DNA from: Roseovarius arcticus
GTDB taxonomy: Bacteria > Pseudomonadota > Alphaproteobacteria > Rhodobacterales > Rhodobacteraceae
Assembly (NCBI RefSeq): GCF_006125015.1
Contig: NZ_SZZN01000001.1
Span: 2,604,001 to 2,668,000 of the forward strand
Direction: 5' to 3'
DNA: 64,000 nt
Shown here: positions 36,053 through 44,991 of the stretch, piece by piece
Numbering within the stretch: the stretch's first letter is position 1
Layout of the letters: each line of letters begins with the position of its first letter
Program-made: the position numbers and the translations under genes
The notes under the pieces: generated by a model
What the model saw: the letters and a program-made list of their open reading frames with translations, nothing else
Database searches by the model: none
Told to the model about the DNA's origin: nothing

Positions 36053-37842
36053 ATGTCCTTCGACTTTGCAACACTGGCACCTTACGCCGCCGTCGTCTTG
36101 TTCCTCGGCGTTTTTACAGCCTTTGTCCTGGAACTGCGATCCCCGGATGTTGTCGCCTTTTGCGGGGCGGCAACAGCTCTTGCCATCGGACTTGTCAAGC
36201 CGACCGATGTCCTCGACGCGCTCGCCAATCCTGCACCTGCAACCATCGGCGCGATGTTCGTCCTCAGCGCGGCCCTTGTCCGGACGGGCGTACTTGAGGC
36301 CCTCAGCATTGTCCTTGGTCGATATGCTCAGGCGCGTCCGGTCCTGACGCTCGGGCTGTTCTTCAGTGCCGCCGCCGGAGCCTCGGTCTTCATGAACAAC
36401 ACACCGGTGGTCATTGTGCTGATCCCGGTGGTGATCACCCTTGCGCGTCAGATGAAGGTTGCGGCGTCGCACCTTCTTATCCCGCTGTCCTACATGGTCA
36501 TTCTTGGCGGCACCTGTTCGCTGATCGGGACCTCGACGAACCTGCTGGTGGATGGCGTTGCACGCGATCTGGGGATGGCACCGTTTAGTCTGTTCGAGAT
36601 CGCGCCTGTCGGAATCGTTGTGGCCATTGTTGGCGGTGCTTTTCTGGCAATCGCCGCCCCGCGCCTTCTGCCCGTGCGACATACCGTCGGGGAGGTTCAA
36701 TCCAAGCGCGACGGGCGCACCTGGCTGGTTGAACTGTTCATTCCCGCAGGCTCGCCTCTGATCGGCAAGACTGTGCTGGAAGTGGAGGCGTTCAAGAAGG
36801 CCGGAAGCCGGGTTGTTGATCTTGTCTGCGGGGACCTTTCCATGCGCGCAACCCTTGCCACATCGACGATGGCGGCTGGCGATGTTGTGGTTGTGAAGAC
36901 CACAGATACCGAGATCATGGGTTTTCGCGACGGCGCAGCGGTGGGCAACGCCGTTCTGGGCACCGAGCCGTCGACCGCCCGGCGCACGTCGGTTGTCGAG
37001 GTCCTGATCGGCCCAAATTCAAAAGCGCTGCACAGAATGGTCGGGCGTTTGCAATGGCGTCGCCGTTTCGGGGTCTATCCGGTCGCACTTCACGAAAGGG
37101 AGCAGCGGTCGACATGCGCCTTGCGATGATGAAACTGGAGGTCGGCGATACCTTGTTACTTGACGGTGCGCCGGAAGATATCGCGCGGCTTGCCGATGAA
37201 GAACAACTGATCGAACTGTCCTCGGTCACCTCTCGGGGGTTTCGCCGCAAGAAAGCGCCCATCGCGATTGCCACCATGGTTGCCGTCGTCGTTTTGGCGG
37301 CCCTGAATGTGGCCCCGATCCTGACACTTGCGCTGATCGGGGTTGCAGTGGTTTTGCTGACAAACTGCATTGATGCGGATGAAGGCGTGGGGGCGATCGA
37401 CGGCCGGTTGCTTTTGCTGATCGTTTCGATGCTGACATTGGGGAGTGCTTTGGGCAATTCCGGCGCGCTTGCGCTGATTGTGGCCAAGGTATCGCCGCTG
37501 CTGGCTACGGTCCAACCAATCGTCGCACTTGCTCTAGTGTATGCCCTCACGTCGATCCTGACGGAACTGGTCACCAACAATGCCGTCGCTGTCCTGCTGG
37601 CACCGATTGCGGCGGGCGTGGCAATTCAACTTGGCCTTGACCCGCGCCCTTTCGTTGTGGCCGTGATGTTCGGCGCAAGCGCAAGTTTTGCGACGCCAAT
37701 CGGTTACCAGACCAATACGCTTGTCTACAACGCCGGAGGGTACAAGTTCACCGATTTCCTAAAAGTTGGTGTTCCAATGAACATTATCATTGGGTCAGCA
37801 ACTGTTGTTCTGATCCCGCTCATTTGGCCACTGATGCCCTAA
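36053..37842 (+). pseudogene. SLC13-family permease with TrkA-C domain, frameshifted
   Basis: The front frame (36053 to about 37110) starts MSFDFATLAPYAAVVLFLGV, carries the family's FMNNTPVVIVLIPVV and LIGTSTNLLVDG, then the soluble TrkA-C (RCK) insert beginning ELFIPAGSPLIGKTV. Near 37110 the frame breaks; the rest (to 37842) continues with KLEVGDTLLLDGAPED, further helices and the matching half-motif ELVTNNAVAVLLAPIA and FATPIGYQTNTLV. A single indel separates two otherwise intact halves of about 590 residues. Sodium-coupled anion (for example sulfate or dicarboxylate) uptake is the family role. Confidence 0.8.
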
Positions 37843-37871
37843 AAAGGTGCAAGCTTTGGTTGGGCATCCGC

Positions 37872-38420
37872 TGGAATGCCCCACTGATGTGGTCCACCTT
37901 TTGGGATGGAATTATCCCGTTTTCAGGAGGACGACGAGATGGCAGGCAAGCGAGAGAAGCCCGAGGACATTGTGCTGAAGCTGCGACAAGTTGAAATGCT
38001 GCAAGGGCAAGGACGATCGACGGCGGAAGCCGTGCGTCAGATCGGCGTGACGGTTCAGACCCACTATCGATGGCGGAAAGAATACGGTGGTATGACCCGG
38101 GACCAGCTTAAGCGGCTCAAAGTGCTGGAGACGGAAAACACCCGGCTCAGGTGTGCGGTGTCGGATCTGACACTGGACAAGATGATCTTGACTGAGGCCG
38201 CACGGGGAAACTACTAAGCCCTTCCCGCCGCCGTCGCTGCATTGATCATGTGCGGCAGACCCTTGGCGTATCTGAGCGCAGTGCCTGCCTTACATTGGGT
38301 CAACATCGCTCGACGCAGCGCAAAGCTCCTTGCGGCTTGCCGGACGAAGTGCGGCTGACCGAGGACATCATTGCAGTGACGGAAGAGTTCGGACGCTATG
38401 CGCTGCCCGGCAGCCTCAGG
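37872..38420 (+). mobile_element. Truncated IS3-family element
   Basis: Begins with the terminal sequence TGGAATGCCCCACTG and GTGGTCCACC that also ends the IS3 copy at 43561. OrfA is intact; OrfB is cut after FGRYALPG at the mini-palindrome CTGCCCGGCAG (38403-38413). Confidence 0.8.
37939..38217 (+). CDS. IS3-family OrfA (helix-turn-helix subunit)
   Basis: 92 aa from ATG 37939 after AGGAGG. MAGKREKPEDIVLKLRQVEM, HTH, then the leucine-zipper region ending AVSDLTLDKMILTEAARGN. Nearly identical to the OrfA at 43215-43493. It can at most repress or regulate since its OrfB is cut off. Confidence 0.85.
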   Translation: MAGKREKPEDIVLKLRQVEMLQGQGRSTAEAVRQIGVTVQTHYRWRKEYGGMTRDQLKRLKVLETENTRLRCAVSDLTLDKMILTEAARGNY

Positions 38421-38548
38421 AAAAGAAGGCAACAAGACTTCGCCGCTGCTGAAATCTTACATATGGAGATGAAAAAGTCGACATTCGCGCTGGCCGACCT
38501 CTTTTAGAAAGCTAATCTATGTGCATCCTGTGGGTTGGAGAGGCCGCA

Positions 38549-41020
38549 ATGGCTCAGGCCATGGGTGATCAAAATGTGAGGGCTATGATGCAAAACGTGT
38601 TGGGCATGACTAGCGACCGACTGGGGCGTATCGTCGAAGATGCTGTCAGCGAAGTTTACGTCTTCTCGGAGGACGACTTTAGGTTCTCTCTGGTTAACCG
38701 GGGAGCCCGTGATAACCTTGGGTTCACCATGGAAGAGCTTCGAGCTAAGACCCCATGGGACCTCAAGCCCACACTATCACGGCAGGAGTTTCTTGACTTG
38801 GTTGATCCCCTGCTCAAAGGGGATCGCTCCGGCTTGGAATTCGAGACGGTTCACGAAAGGAAAGATGGCTCGCGCTACAACGTCTGGGTCCATTTGCAGC
38901 TGATTTCCACCGACGGTGAAAGAGTATTCTACGCGGCCATTCAGGACATCACGAACCAGAAAGAGACTACAGCGGCCCTGGCGAAGGCCTCGACGCGGCT
39001 GGACGCCATCCTGAGCAACACCACCATGGCAATTTTCATGATGGATGAGGGGCAGCATTGCGTTTTTATGAACAAGGCCGCCGAAACGCTCACAGGCTAC
39101 AGGTTTGAGGAAGTCCAAGGCCAACTCCTTCACGATGTCATCCATCACAGCCACCCCGACGGACAGAAATTTCCTATTGAAGACTGCGAAATTGATCGCG
39201 CCTTTCCTGAGGACCACCAGGTCCAGGGCGAAGAAACCTTTGTCCACAAAGATGGGAGCTTCTACCCGGTAGGGTTCACGGCATCCCCCATGAAGGACGA
39301 AAGCGGAAAGACCGTGGGGACGGTCATCGAAGCGCGGGACATCACCGAGGAATTGAAGGCCCGAAATGCCGAAATCGAATTCAACAACGCACTAAAGGCC
39401 CGGGTCCAGGAGGCGATGATTGAGCGCGACCGCCTTGAGGCACGACTCGTCCAATCGCAAAAGATGGAGGCGGTAGGTCAGTTGACCGGCGGTGTCGCGC
39501 ATGATTTCAACAACCTCCTGCAGGTGATCGGCAGCAACCTTCAGTTGTTGCTGAAGGAGCTGCCAGATAGTGACCCCAAGAGAAAGTTTGCCGAGAGCGC
39601 GATGACCGGTGTCTCGCGGGGCGCAAACCTAACCGCGCAACTCCTTGCCTTTAGCCGTCAGCAACCCCTCGAACCCAAGCCGAAGAACGTTGGCCGACTT
39701 TTGCGCGGGATGGACGATTTGCTCCGACGAACGCTGGGAGAAGCGATAGAGATTGAAACGGTCATCGCTGGAGGTCTGTGGAATTGCCTCGTCGATCAGG
39801 TCCAGCTGGAAAACGCCATCCTCAATCTGGCCATCAACGCGCGCGATGCGATGAACCACTCCGGCAAACTCACGATTGAGGCGGGCAACGCATCGCTCGA
39901 CGATGCTTATGCCGAGGCTCACTCGCATGTCGTGCCCGGGCAATACGTGGCGCTTGCCATCACCGATACCGGCAGCGGTATTCCCCAGGACATCATCGAG
40001 AAGGTCTTTGACCCGTTCTTTACGACGAAGGCGATTGGCCAGGGCACCGGCCTTGGCCTAAGCATGGTATATGGTTTTATCAAGCAATCGGGCGGTCACG
40101 TCAAAATCTACAGTGAAGAAGGCCATGGCACAACGGTTCGGATCTATCTGCCGAAAACGCGACGAGAGGAAGACGTGCTTCAGGCGCTGCTAGGGGTAGA
40201 GACGCCCAAGGGGCACGGGGAGATCGTGCTCATCGTCGAAGACGATCAAGCGGTGCGCGAAACCGCCGTCGATCTGCTGCGCGATCTCGGCTATTCGGTT
40301 CTGACCGCCGAAAACGCCGACAGCGCGCTGGCCATCGTGAACAGCGGTGTGAAGATCGACATCCTATTTACCGACGTGGTCATGCCCGGCACACTGCGCA
40401 GCCCTGATCTTGCCCGCAAGGCCAAGGAGAAACTGCCCGGTATTGGGGTTCTCTTCACATCGGGTTATACGCAGAACGCGATTGTCCATGCCGGACGACT
40501 GGATGACGGTGTGGACCTGCTGAGCAAGCCCTATACGCGTGAACGTCTTGCCCAAAAGATCTCTGAAATACTCGAGCGGCACCCGGCGTCGCTGCCGCAG
40601 GAACGCCAGCAGGGCAAGAATGGCGGTTTCGTCTCTGGAAGCAATCTGCCCGTAAGGGGGGCGCGCGTGCTTCTGGTGGAGGACGACGTCCTGATCCGCA
40701 TGGCGACTGCGGAAATGCTGGCAGATTTGGGTCACGAGGTTGTCGAAGCCGGCACGATAGCGGAAGCCTCAGCATTGTTAGGTAGTGAGGTCTTGCATGT
40801 GATGGTTGCTGACCTTGGTCTTCCTGACGGGCATGGGATGGAGCTGGTGCGCCTCGTTTCAGAAACTCATCTAGATATCGCGGTGATCATCGCCTCGGGT
40901 GCTGATCTGCGTGAATATACAGAGGGCAGCAAATTGGGGTGTCCCATAACCGGTTTGGTCAAACCCTATGATCAACGCGCTTTGGAGGTTGCGCTTCAGC
41001 AATGTATCGGCGGGTCATGA
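38549..41020 (+). CDS. Hybrid sensor histidine kinase with two PAS and two receiver domains
   Basis: 823 aa from ATG 38549, which follows GGAGAGG; an upstream ATG at 38519 lacks a site. PAS 1 (about 25-130), PAS 2 (about 155-290, with a [17 protein letters not shown] insert and VGFTASPM), HisKA-type box [16 protein letters not shown], ATPase with [10 protein letters not shown] and [12 protein letters not shown], then receiver 1 ([12 protein letters not shown], Asp in LFTDVVMPG) and receiver 2 ([12 protein letters not shown], Asp in [10 protein letters not shown]). No membrane segment, so it is a cytosolic signal integrator. It sits alone between IS copies in opposite orientation and may have moved with them. 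Ligand unknown. Confidence 0.88.
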   Translation: MAQAMGDQNVRAMMQNVLGMTSDRLGRIVEDAVSEVYVFSEDDFRFSLVNRGARDNLGFTMEELRAKTPWDLKPTLSRQEFLDLVDPLLKGDRSGLEFETVHERKDGSRYNVWVHLQLISTDGERVFYAAIQDITNQKETTAALAKASTRLDAILSNTTMAIFMMDEGQHCVFMNKAAETLTGYRFEEVQGQLLHDVIHHSHPDGQKFPIEDCEIDRAFPEDHQVQGEETFVHKDGSFYPVGFTASPMKDESGKTVGTVIEARDITEELKARNAEIEFNNALKARVQEAMIERDRLEARLVQSQKMEAVGQLTGGVAHDFNNLLQVIGSNLQLLLKELPDSDPKRKFAESAMTGVSRGANLTAQLLAFSRQQPLEPKPKNVGRLLRGMDDLLRRTLGEAIEIETVIAGGLWNCLVDQVQLENAILNLAINARDAMNHSGKLTIEAGNASLDDAYAEAHSHVVPGQYVALAITDTGSGIPQDIIEKVFDPFFTTKAIGQGTGLGLSMVYGFIKQSGGHVKIYSEEGHGTTVRIYLPKTRREEDVLQALLGVETPKGHGEIVLIVEDDQAVRETAVDLLRDLGYSVLTAENADSALAIVNSGVKIDILFTDVVMPGTLRSPDLARKAKEKLPGIGVLFTSGYTQNAIVHAGRLDDGVDLLSKPYTRERLAQKISEILERHPASLPQERQQGKNGGFVSGSNLPVRGARVLLVEDDVLIRMATAEMLADLGHEVVEAGTIAEASALLGSEVLHVMVADLGLPDGHGMELVRLVSETHLDIAVIIASGADLREYTEGSKLGCPITGLVKPYDQRALEVALQQCIGGS

Positions 41021-41213
41021 AGCGCAGGCTTGAAAGGCGGGACCTTTTCCTGACCCGTTGATGAATGAGCGCGAATACTGGACCCACCCGTCCGCTTCTG
41101 TGCGGAATCTATACCCCAGATGTAACAATGTTACTTTAGCCAAGTCCGCCAGCGCTCACCGAGCAGCTGACGTTTGAACAGCGCGCGGCGAATGTCCGGT
41201 ATCCGCGGCGATC

Positions 41214-42296
41214 TCAACTGATCGACGCAACACACTCCGCAAACTTCTCCGCTGGGGTTTGGTATTGCAAGGTCTTGCGGGGGCGTTCGTTCAACTGCCT
41301 CGCGATTGCGCTGAGTTTTGCTTGAGAATGGACGGATAAGTCTGTTCCTCTTGGTAAATACTGCCTCAAAAGCCGGTTGGTATTTTCGTTTGATCCGCGT
41401 TGCCACGGTGACTGAGGGTCGCAAAAGTAGACGTCGACGTCAGTTGCCATGGTCAGGCGTGGGTGATCCGCCAGCTCTTTGCCGCGATCCCATGTCAGAG
41501 ATTTGTAGAGTTCGCGGGGTAGTCTCTGAGCTGACTTGATGAGCCCTGAGATGACGCTTTCGGTGTCTTTGTTAGCGACTTTGACCAGCATGACATATCG
41601 TGACTGGCGCTCGACAAGCGTCGCAACATAGCTGTTCTTGGAGCCGCCAATCAAGTCACCTTCCCAGTGCCCCGGTACGGCACGATCCTCGACAGCTGCG
41701 GGCCTTTCACTGATCGATACAGCGTCTTTAATTTGACCAAGACCATTGCGTTTGAGGCTTGCGTGTCTGGAGCGGCGGACTGTGCGTTTGGCGCGCAAGT
41801 GCTCAAGCAACTCCTTCTTCAGCACGCCGCGCGCTTGAATATAAAGGCTTCGATAGATCGTCTCGTGTGACACCTGTTTGTGCGCCTCTCTCGGGAACGC
41901 GCGTTTGAGCCAGCCCGCAATCTGCTCGGGAGACCACTTACGCCGTAGCTTTGCTGATACTGCGTGGGCCAATGCTGGGTGGCAAGCCAGCTTACATATC
42001 TTTGGGCGCAGAGCACGGTTCCATGCCGCCTGATCTGATGCCGTCGCACGATAACCCGCAACGCCACCATTGCGCCGGACCTCCCGGCTGATCGTCGAGG
42101 GTGCGCGACCCAACTGGCGCGCGATCATACGAAGGGACTGCTTCATACTCAGACCGCGCGAGATCTCTTCGCGTTCCGAAAGACAAAGAGCAAACTTTCC
42201 GCGTATTCGATCTGGCGGGCGAATGCCTCCTGTCGGGGAAATCACTGAGAACACCGATGATGACTGACGGTCAAAAACCCGTCCAATCGATCTCAT
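41214..42296 (-). pseudogene. IS30 transposase, C-terminal part after the IS3 insertion
   Basis: From RSIGRVFDRQSSSVFSVIS through EEISRGLSMKQSLRMIARQL (HTH) to the DDE domain: HWEGDLIGGS (Asp), LTWDRGKELADH (Asp) and QRGSNENTNRLLRQYLPRG (Glu). All catalytic parts are present; the N-terminal 28 residues lie on the far side of the IS3, at 43643-43559. Confidence 0.85.
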
Positions 42297-42329
42297 GGTG
42301 TGCCCCCATCGGGTGGTCCAGTTTAAATA

Positions 42330-43180
42330 TTAATGCATGGTCGGTCTCTGGTCTATCGGTACGATGCTTTTTGGTGCCGGTGGACGATAATCCAAGGCGC
42401 TGTGTGGCCTGACTGTGTTGTAGTGGCGGCGCCATCTTTCGATCAGGATCTGAGCCTCGCGCAACGTGAAGAAGACCTCCCCGTTCAGCAGCTCGTCGCG
42501 GAAGCGGGAGTTGAAGCTCTCGCAGTATCCGTTTTCCCATGGTGAGCCTGGCGCGATGAAAGCGGTTTTCGCGCCAACTGCCCCGATCCAGGCACGCACT
42601 TTTTTTTGCGATAAATTCCGCGCCATTATCCGATCTGATATATTCTGGCGGCCCTCTCAGGATAAACAGATCGGTCAAGGCGTCGACCACGTCTGTTGAA
42701 TTGAGCTTACGTTTAACCCTGATCACAAGCGCCTCCTTCGTGAACTCATCGATGATATTCAGTGTGCGGTAGACCCGCCCATCGTGTGTGCGATCTTGGA
42801 CGAAGTCATACGACCAAACGTGGTTTGGGCGCTCAGGCCGCAGCCTCACGCAAGATCCGTCGTTCAGCCAGAGCCGCCCCTTCTTGGGTTGTTTTTGTGG
42901 AACTTTCAGCCCTTCGCGCCGCCAAATTCGCTCTACGCGCTTGTGATTCACATGCCATCCGCTGTTGTTCAACATCCCGGTGATCATGCGGTACCCCTCT
43001 CGGCGATGCGAGCATCGCCTGCCGGGCAGCGCATAGCGTCCGAACTCTTCCGTCAGTGCAATGATGTCCTCGGTTAGCCGCGCTTCGTCCGGCAAGCCGC
43101 AAGGTTCCTTGCGCTGTGTCGAACGATGCTGCCCGAGTGTGCGGCAGACCCGGCGCTCAGATACGCCAAGGGTCTGCCGC
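42330..43180 (-). pseudogene. IS3 OrfB, shifted at an A8 run and carrying a 36-base palindromic insert
   Basis: The frame reads through RLTEDIIALTEEFGRY, then twelve extra codons from the palindromic mini-element (ALPGRRCSHRRE), then GYRMITGMLNNSGWHV and the catalytic domain to SDNGAEFIAKK. There an A8 run (42600-42607) throws it out of frame. The other frame continues correctly with VRAWIGAVGAKTAFIAPGSP and ENGYCESFNSRFRDEL to the end at 42330. Either a mutation or slippage-dependent expression. Confidence 0.8.
42995..43029. repeat. Palindromic mini-element in IS3 OrfB
   Basis: On the plus strand CCCTCTC, then GGCGATGC-GA-GCATCGCC (perfect 8-bp stem), then CTGCCGGGCAG. This is the same layout and flanks as the element at 19724-19763 but in the opposite orientation relative to the transposase. 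It adds an exact multiple of three bases, so the frame is kept. Confidence 0.75.
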
Positions 43181-43214
43181 ACATGATCAATGCACCGACG
43201 GCGGCGGGAAGGGC

Positions 43215-43493
43215 TTAGAAGTTTCCCCGTGCGGCCTCAGTCAAGATCATCTTGTCCAGTGTCAGATCCGACACCGCACGCCTGAGCCGAGTATTCTCTG
43301 TTTCCAGCTCTTTAAGCCGCTTGAGCTGATTGCGGTTCATGCCGCCATATTCTTTGCGCCATCGATAATAAGTCTGAACCGTCACACCGATCTGACGCAC
43401 CGCTTCCGCCGTCGACCGCCCTTGCCCTTGCAGCACTTCAACTTGCCGTAGCTTCAGCACAATATCTTCGGGCTTCTCTCGTTTGCCAGCCAT
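43215..43493 (-). CDS. IS3-family OrfA
   Basis: 92 aa, intact: MAGKREKPEDIVLKLRQVEV, HTH with YYRWRKEYGGM, leucine-rich ending with AVSDLTLDKMILTEAARGN. Normally fused to OrfB by -1 frameshifting. Confidence 0.88.
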   Translation of the reverse strand: MAGKREKPEDIVLKLRQVEVLQGQGRSTAEAVRQIGVTVQTYYRWRKEYGGMNRNQLKRLKELETENTRLRRAVSDLTLDKMILTEAARGNF

Positions 43494-43558
43494 CTCGTCG
43501 TCCTCCTGAAAACGGGATAATTCTATCCCAAAAGGTGGACCACTTCAGTGGGGGCATT

Positions 43559-43643
43559 CCATCATCGACTCGCCACGCTGCCAACGATCCCAGATATCCG
43601 CACGTTGCTCAGCCGAATAGTAAATCCTGGTACGATACTTCAT
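43559..43643 (-). pseudogene. IS30 transposase N-terminal piece
   Basis: MKYRTRIYYSAEQRADIWDR followed by WQRGES, then the IS3 boundary. Joining it to 42296 gives GESMRSIGRVFDR, a seamless IS30 transposase N-terminus. Confidence 0.85.
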
Positions 43644-43696
43644 TGCCAACACTCCATCTCTTCCTAAAGATTAAAGTGTTGCGTCCACCTGTTGAG

Positions 43697-44511
43697 ACCA
43701 CCGCCCGACATGCCCAGTCCCGCCAATTAAAGGCGCGGCCTGATGCTATCCTCCGAGGCTAGGCGGCAGAGCGCTGCCCAGCTTACATCTTTGCGCCCTA
43801 CCGTAGCACCAGCGTAGCACCGTGGGTTTGCTTCGAAACGCAAAAAGCGCTCCGAGGGGCGCTAGATCATCAGTATAATTAAGTAAATTTGGTTGCGGGA
43901 GGGTGCAATGACCTTGACCGAACATCGGGAGTACTCCGAATTAACAGAGAATTAGCGCGTTATGAACGAGAAAGCGAACTGTATGTTGCCTCTCAGTGAG
44001 GACTTGATCTTCCCACAATCAGCCGCCAAACGCTTTTTTTGATTGTATCCGGCACAACCAGATCATGATGGTTACCGATATTTATGAGGTGTCGGCCAAT
44101 GCGGCCTGAACGACGACGTCCGCGCCAGTTATATGAGTTATCCATTTGGCCGTAGCGCCTGCGCCTCGGACCGTTTGAGCTGGCACCCGCCTTAGCTAAA
44201 CCGCCTCTGGCGCGACCTATCGCTCCCTGTGGAGGGAAATCTGGCAACAACGAAGAAAGATCGCGACAAACTGATCGATGTAATCTTCACAAGAATTCCG
44301 GCGGAGCAAGCCCAACATCTGATGCTTGCGCTTGACGCATTTAGGACTCCGTGCCGCCTTTCAGTTTCTTGATCGTCTGACGCCAGTTGAGCAGGCTGAT
44401 CGACGAAGAAGATGACAGCTAGTCATATATTCAACCTATAGTATAAATTGCCATACTTTTGTTGTAGCATATTCCGATAACCAAAAAAAAATCACCATGA
44501 AAGGTTAAAAT
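43697..44511. other. Non-coding or decayed stretch with a possible attachment-site scar
   Basis: No intact gene. 43888-43901 reads TTTGGTTGCGGGAG, which resembles the reverse complement of a tRNA-Met 3' end, after a GTAGCACCAGCGTAGCACC repeat like that often seen beside integrase genes. A short open stretch at 44235-44370 (DRDKLIDVIFTRIP and QAQHLMLALDAF) may be the end of a lost regulator. An 85-aa ORF at 43993-44250 on the minus strand is not recognised. Confidence 0.35.
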
Positions 44512-44991
44512 ATGAGAGAGAAATTGCTTCGTGCGGCCCGCAACACCTTGGCAATGCTCTTCCTTGCGCTGCCTACTGTGAGTTATGCAGAAGGTCTGCT
44601 TACGGTAACTACCGATGGCGCGTCTGAGTCGCTGAGCCTGGATGATTTGCTCGCCATGCCGCAATCCACGGTCACAACTAAAAATGACTATGTAGATGAT
44701 ACCACGGAGTTTTCTGGCCCAGCACTAAAAGACTTGCTGGTAAGGTACGACATAGGCCCAGACGAGACACTGACCCTGCGCGCGATAAATGACTTTTCCG
44801 TCAGCGTACCGGCTGCCGACGCCTACCAGTACAATGTAATCTTGGCCCTTTTCAGTAACGGGGAAAAATTGACAAGCCGGGACAAAGGCCCAATCTGGGT
44901 CATCTATCCCATGAGCGATCACGAAGAGCTGCGCGATGATATCTACAACAGCCGAATAATCTGGCAACTGACAAGCATCACTGCCGAATGA
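44512..44991 (+). CDS. Exported sulfite-oxidase-fold protein without cysteine, kinase partner
   Basis: 159 aa. Signal peptide about 1-26 (LAMLFLALPTVSYA). The body matches the molybdopterin-oxidoreductase (Oxidored_molyb) fold in outline: SLDDLLAMPQ, FSGPALKDLL, VPAADAY, GPIWVIYPMSDH. It contains no cysteine at all, so the Mo-coordinating residue of sulfite oxidases is absent and an enzyme role is unlikely. The stop overlaps the ATG of a membrane histidine kinase (ATGA), which points to a periplasmic ligand-binding or sensing subunit. Confidence 0.72.
   Translation: MREKLLRAARNTLAMLFLALPTVSYAEGLLTVTTDGASESLSLDDLLAMPQSTVTTKNDYVDDTTEFSGPALKDLLVRYDIGPDETLTLRAINDFSVSVPAADAYQYNVILALFSNGEKLTSRDKGPIWVIYPMSDHEELRDDIYNSRIIWQLTSITAE

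Larger units (their letters stand above)
42297..43561 (-). mobile_element. IS3-family element inserted in the IS30 transposase
   Basis: 1265 bases with related ends (TGCCCCCA..G..GTGGTCCA at both termini) and a 4-base target duplication. Carries orfA and a frameshifted orfB. The second copy of this element is the truncated one at 37872. Confidence 0.85.
41213..43696 (-). mobile_element. IS30-family element, interrupted by an IS3
   Basis: Terminal inverted repeats of 21 bases with 18 matches: CTCAAC.G.T.GACGCAACAC at 41213-41233 and its inverse at 43676-43696. The transposase is split by the IS3 at 42297-43561, with a TCAT target duplication on each side (42293-42296 and 43562-43565). Confidence 0.85.

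Noticed and set aside
29671..37842. Known transmissible heat-resistance locus
   Set aside because: The diagnostic genes (small heat-shock proteins, ClpK, thioredoxin, KefB-type antiporter, DegP) are absent.
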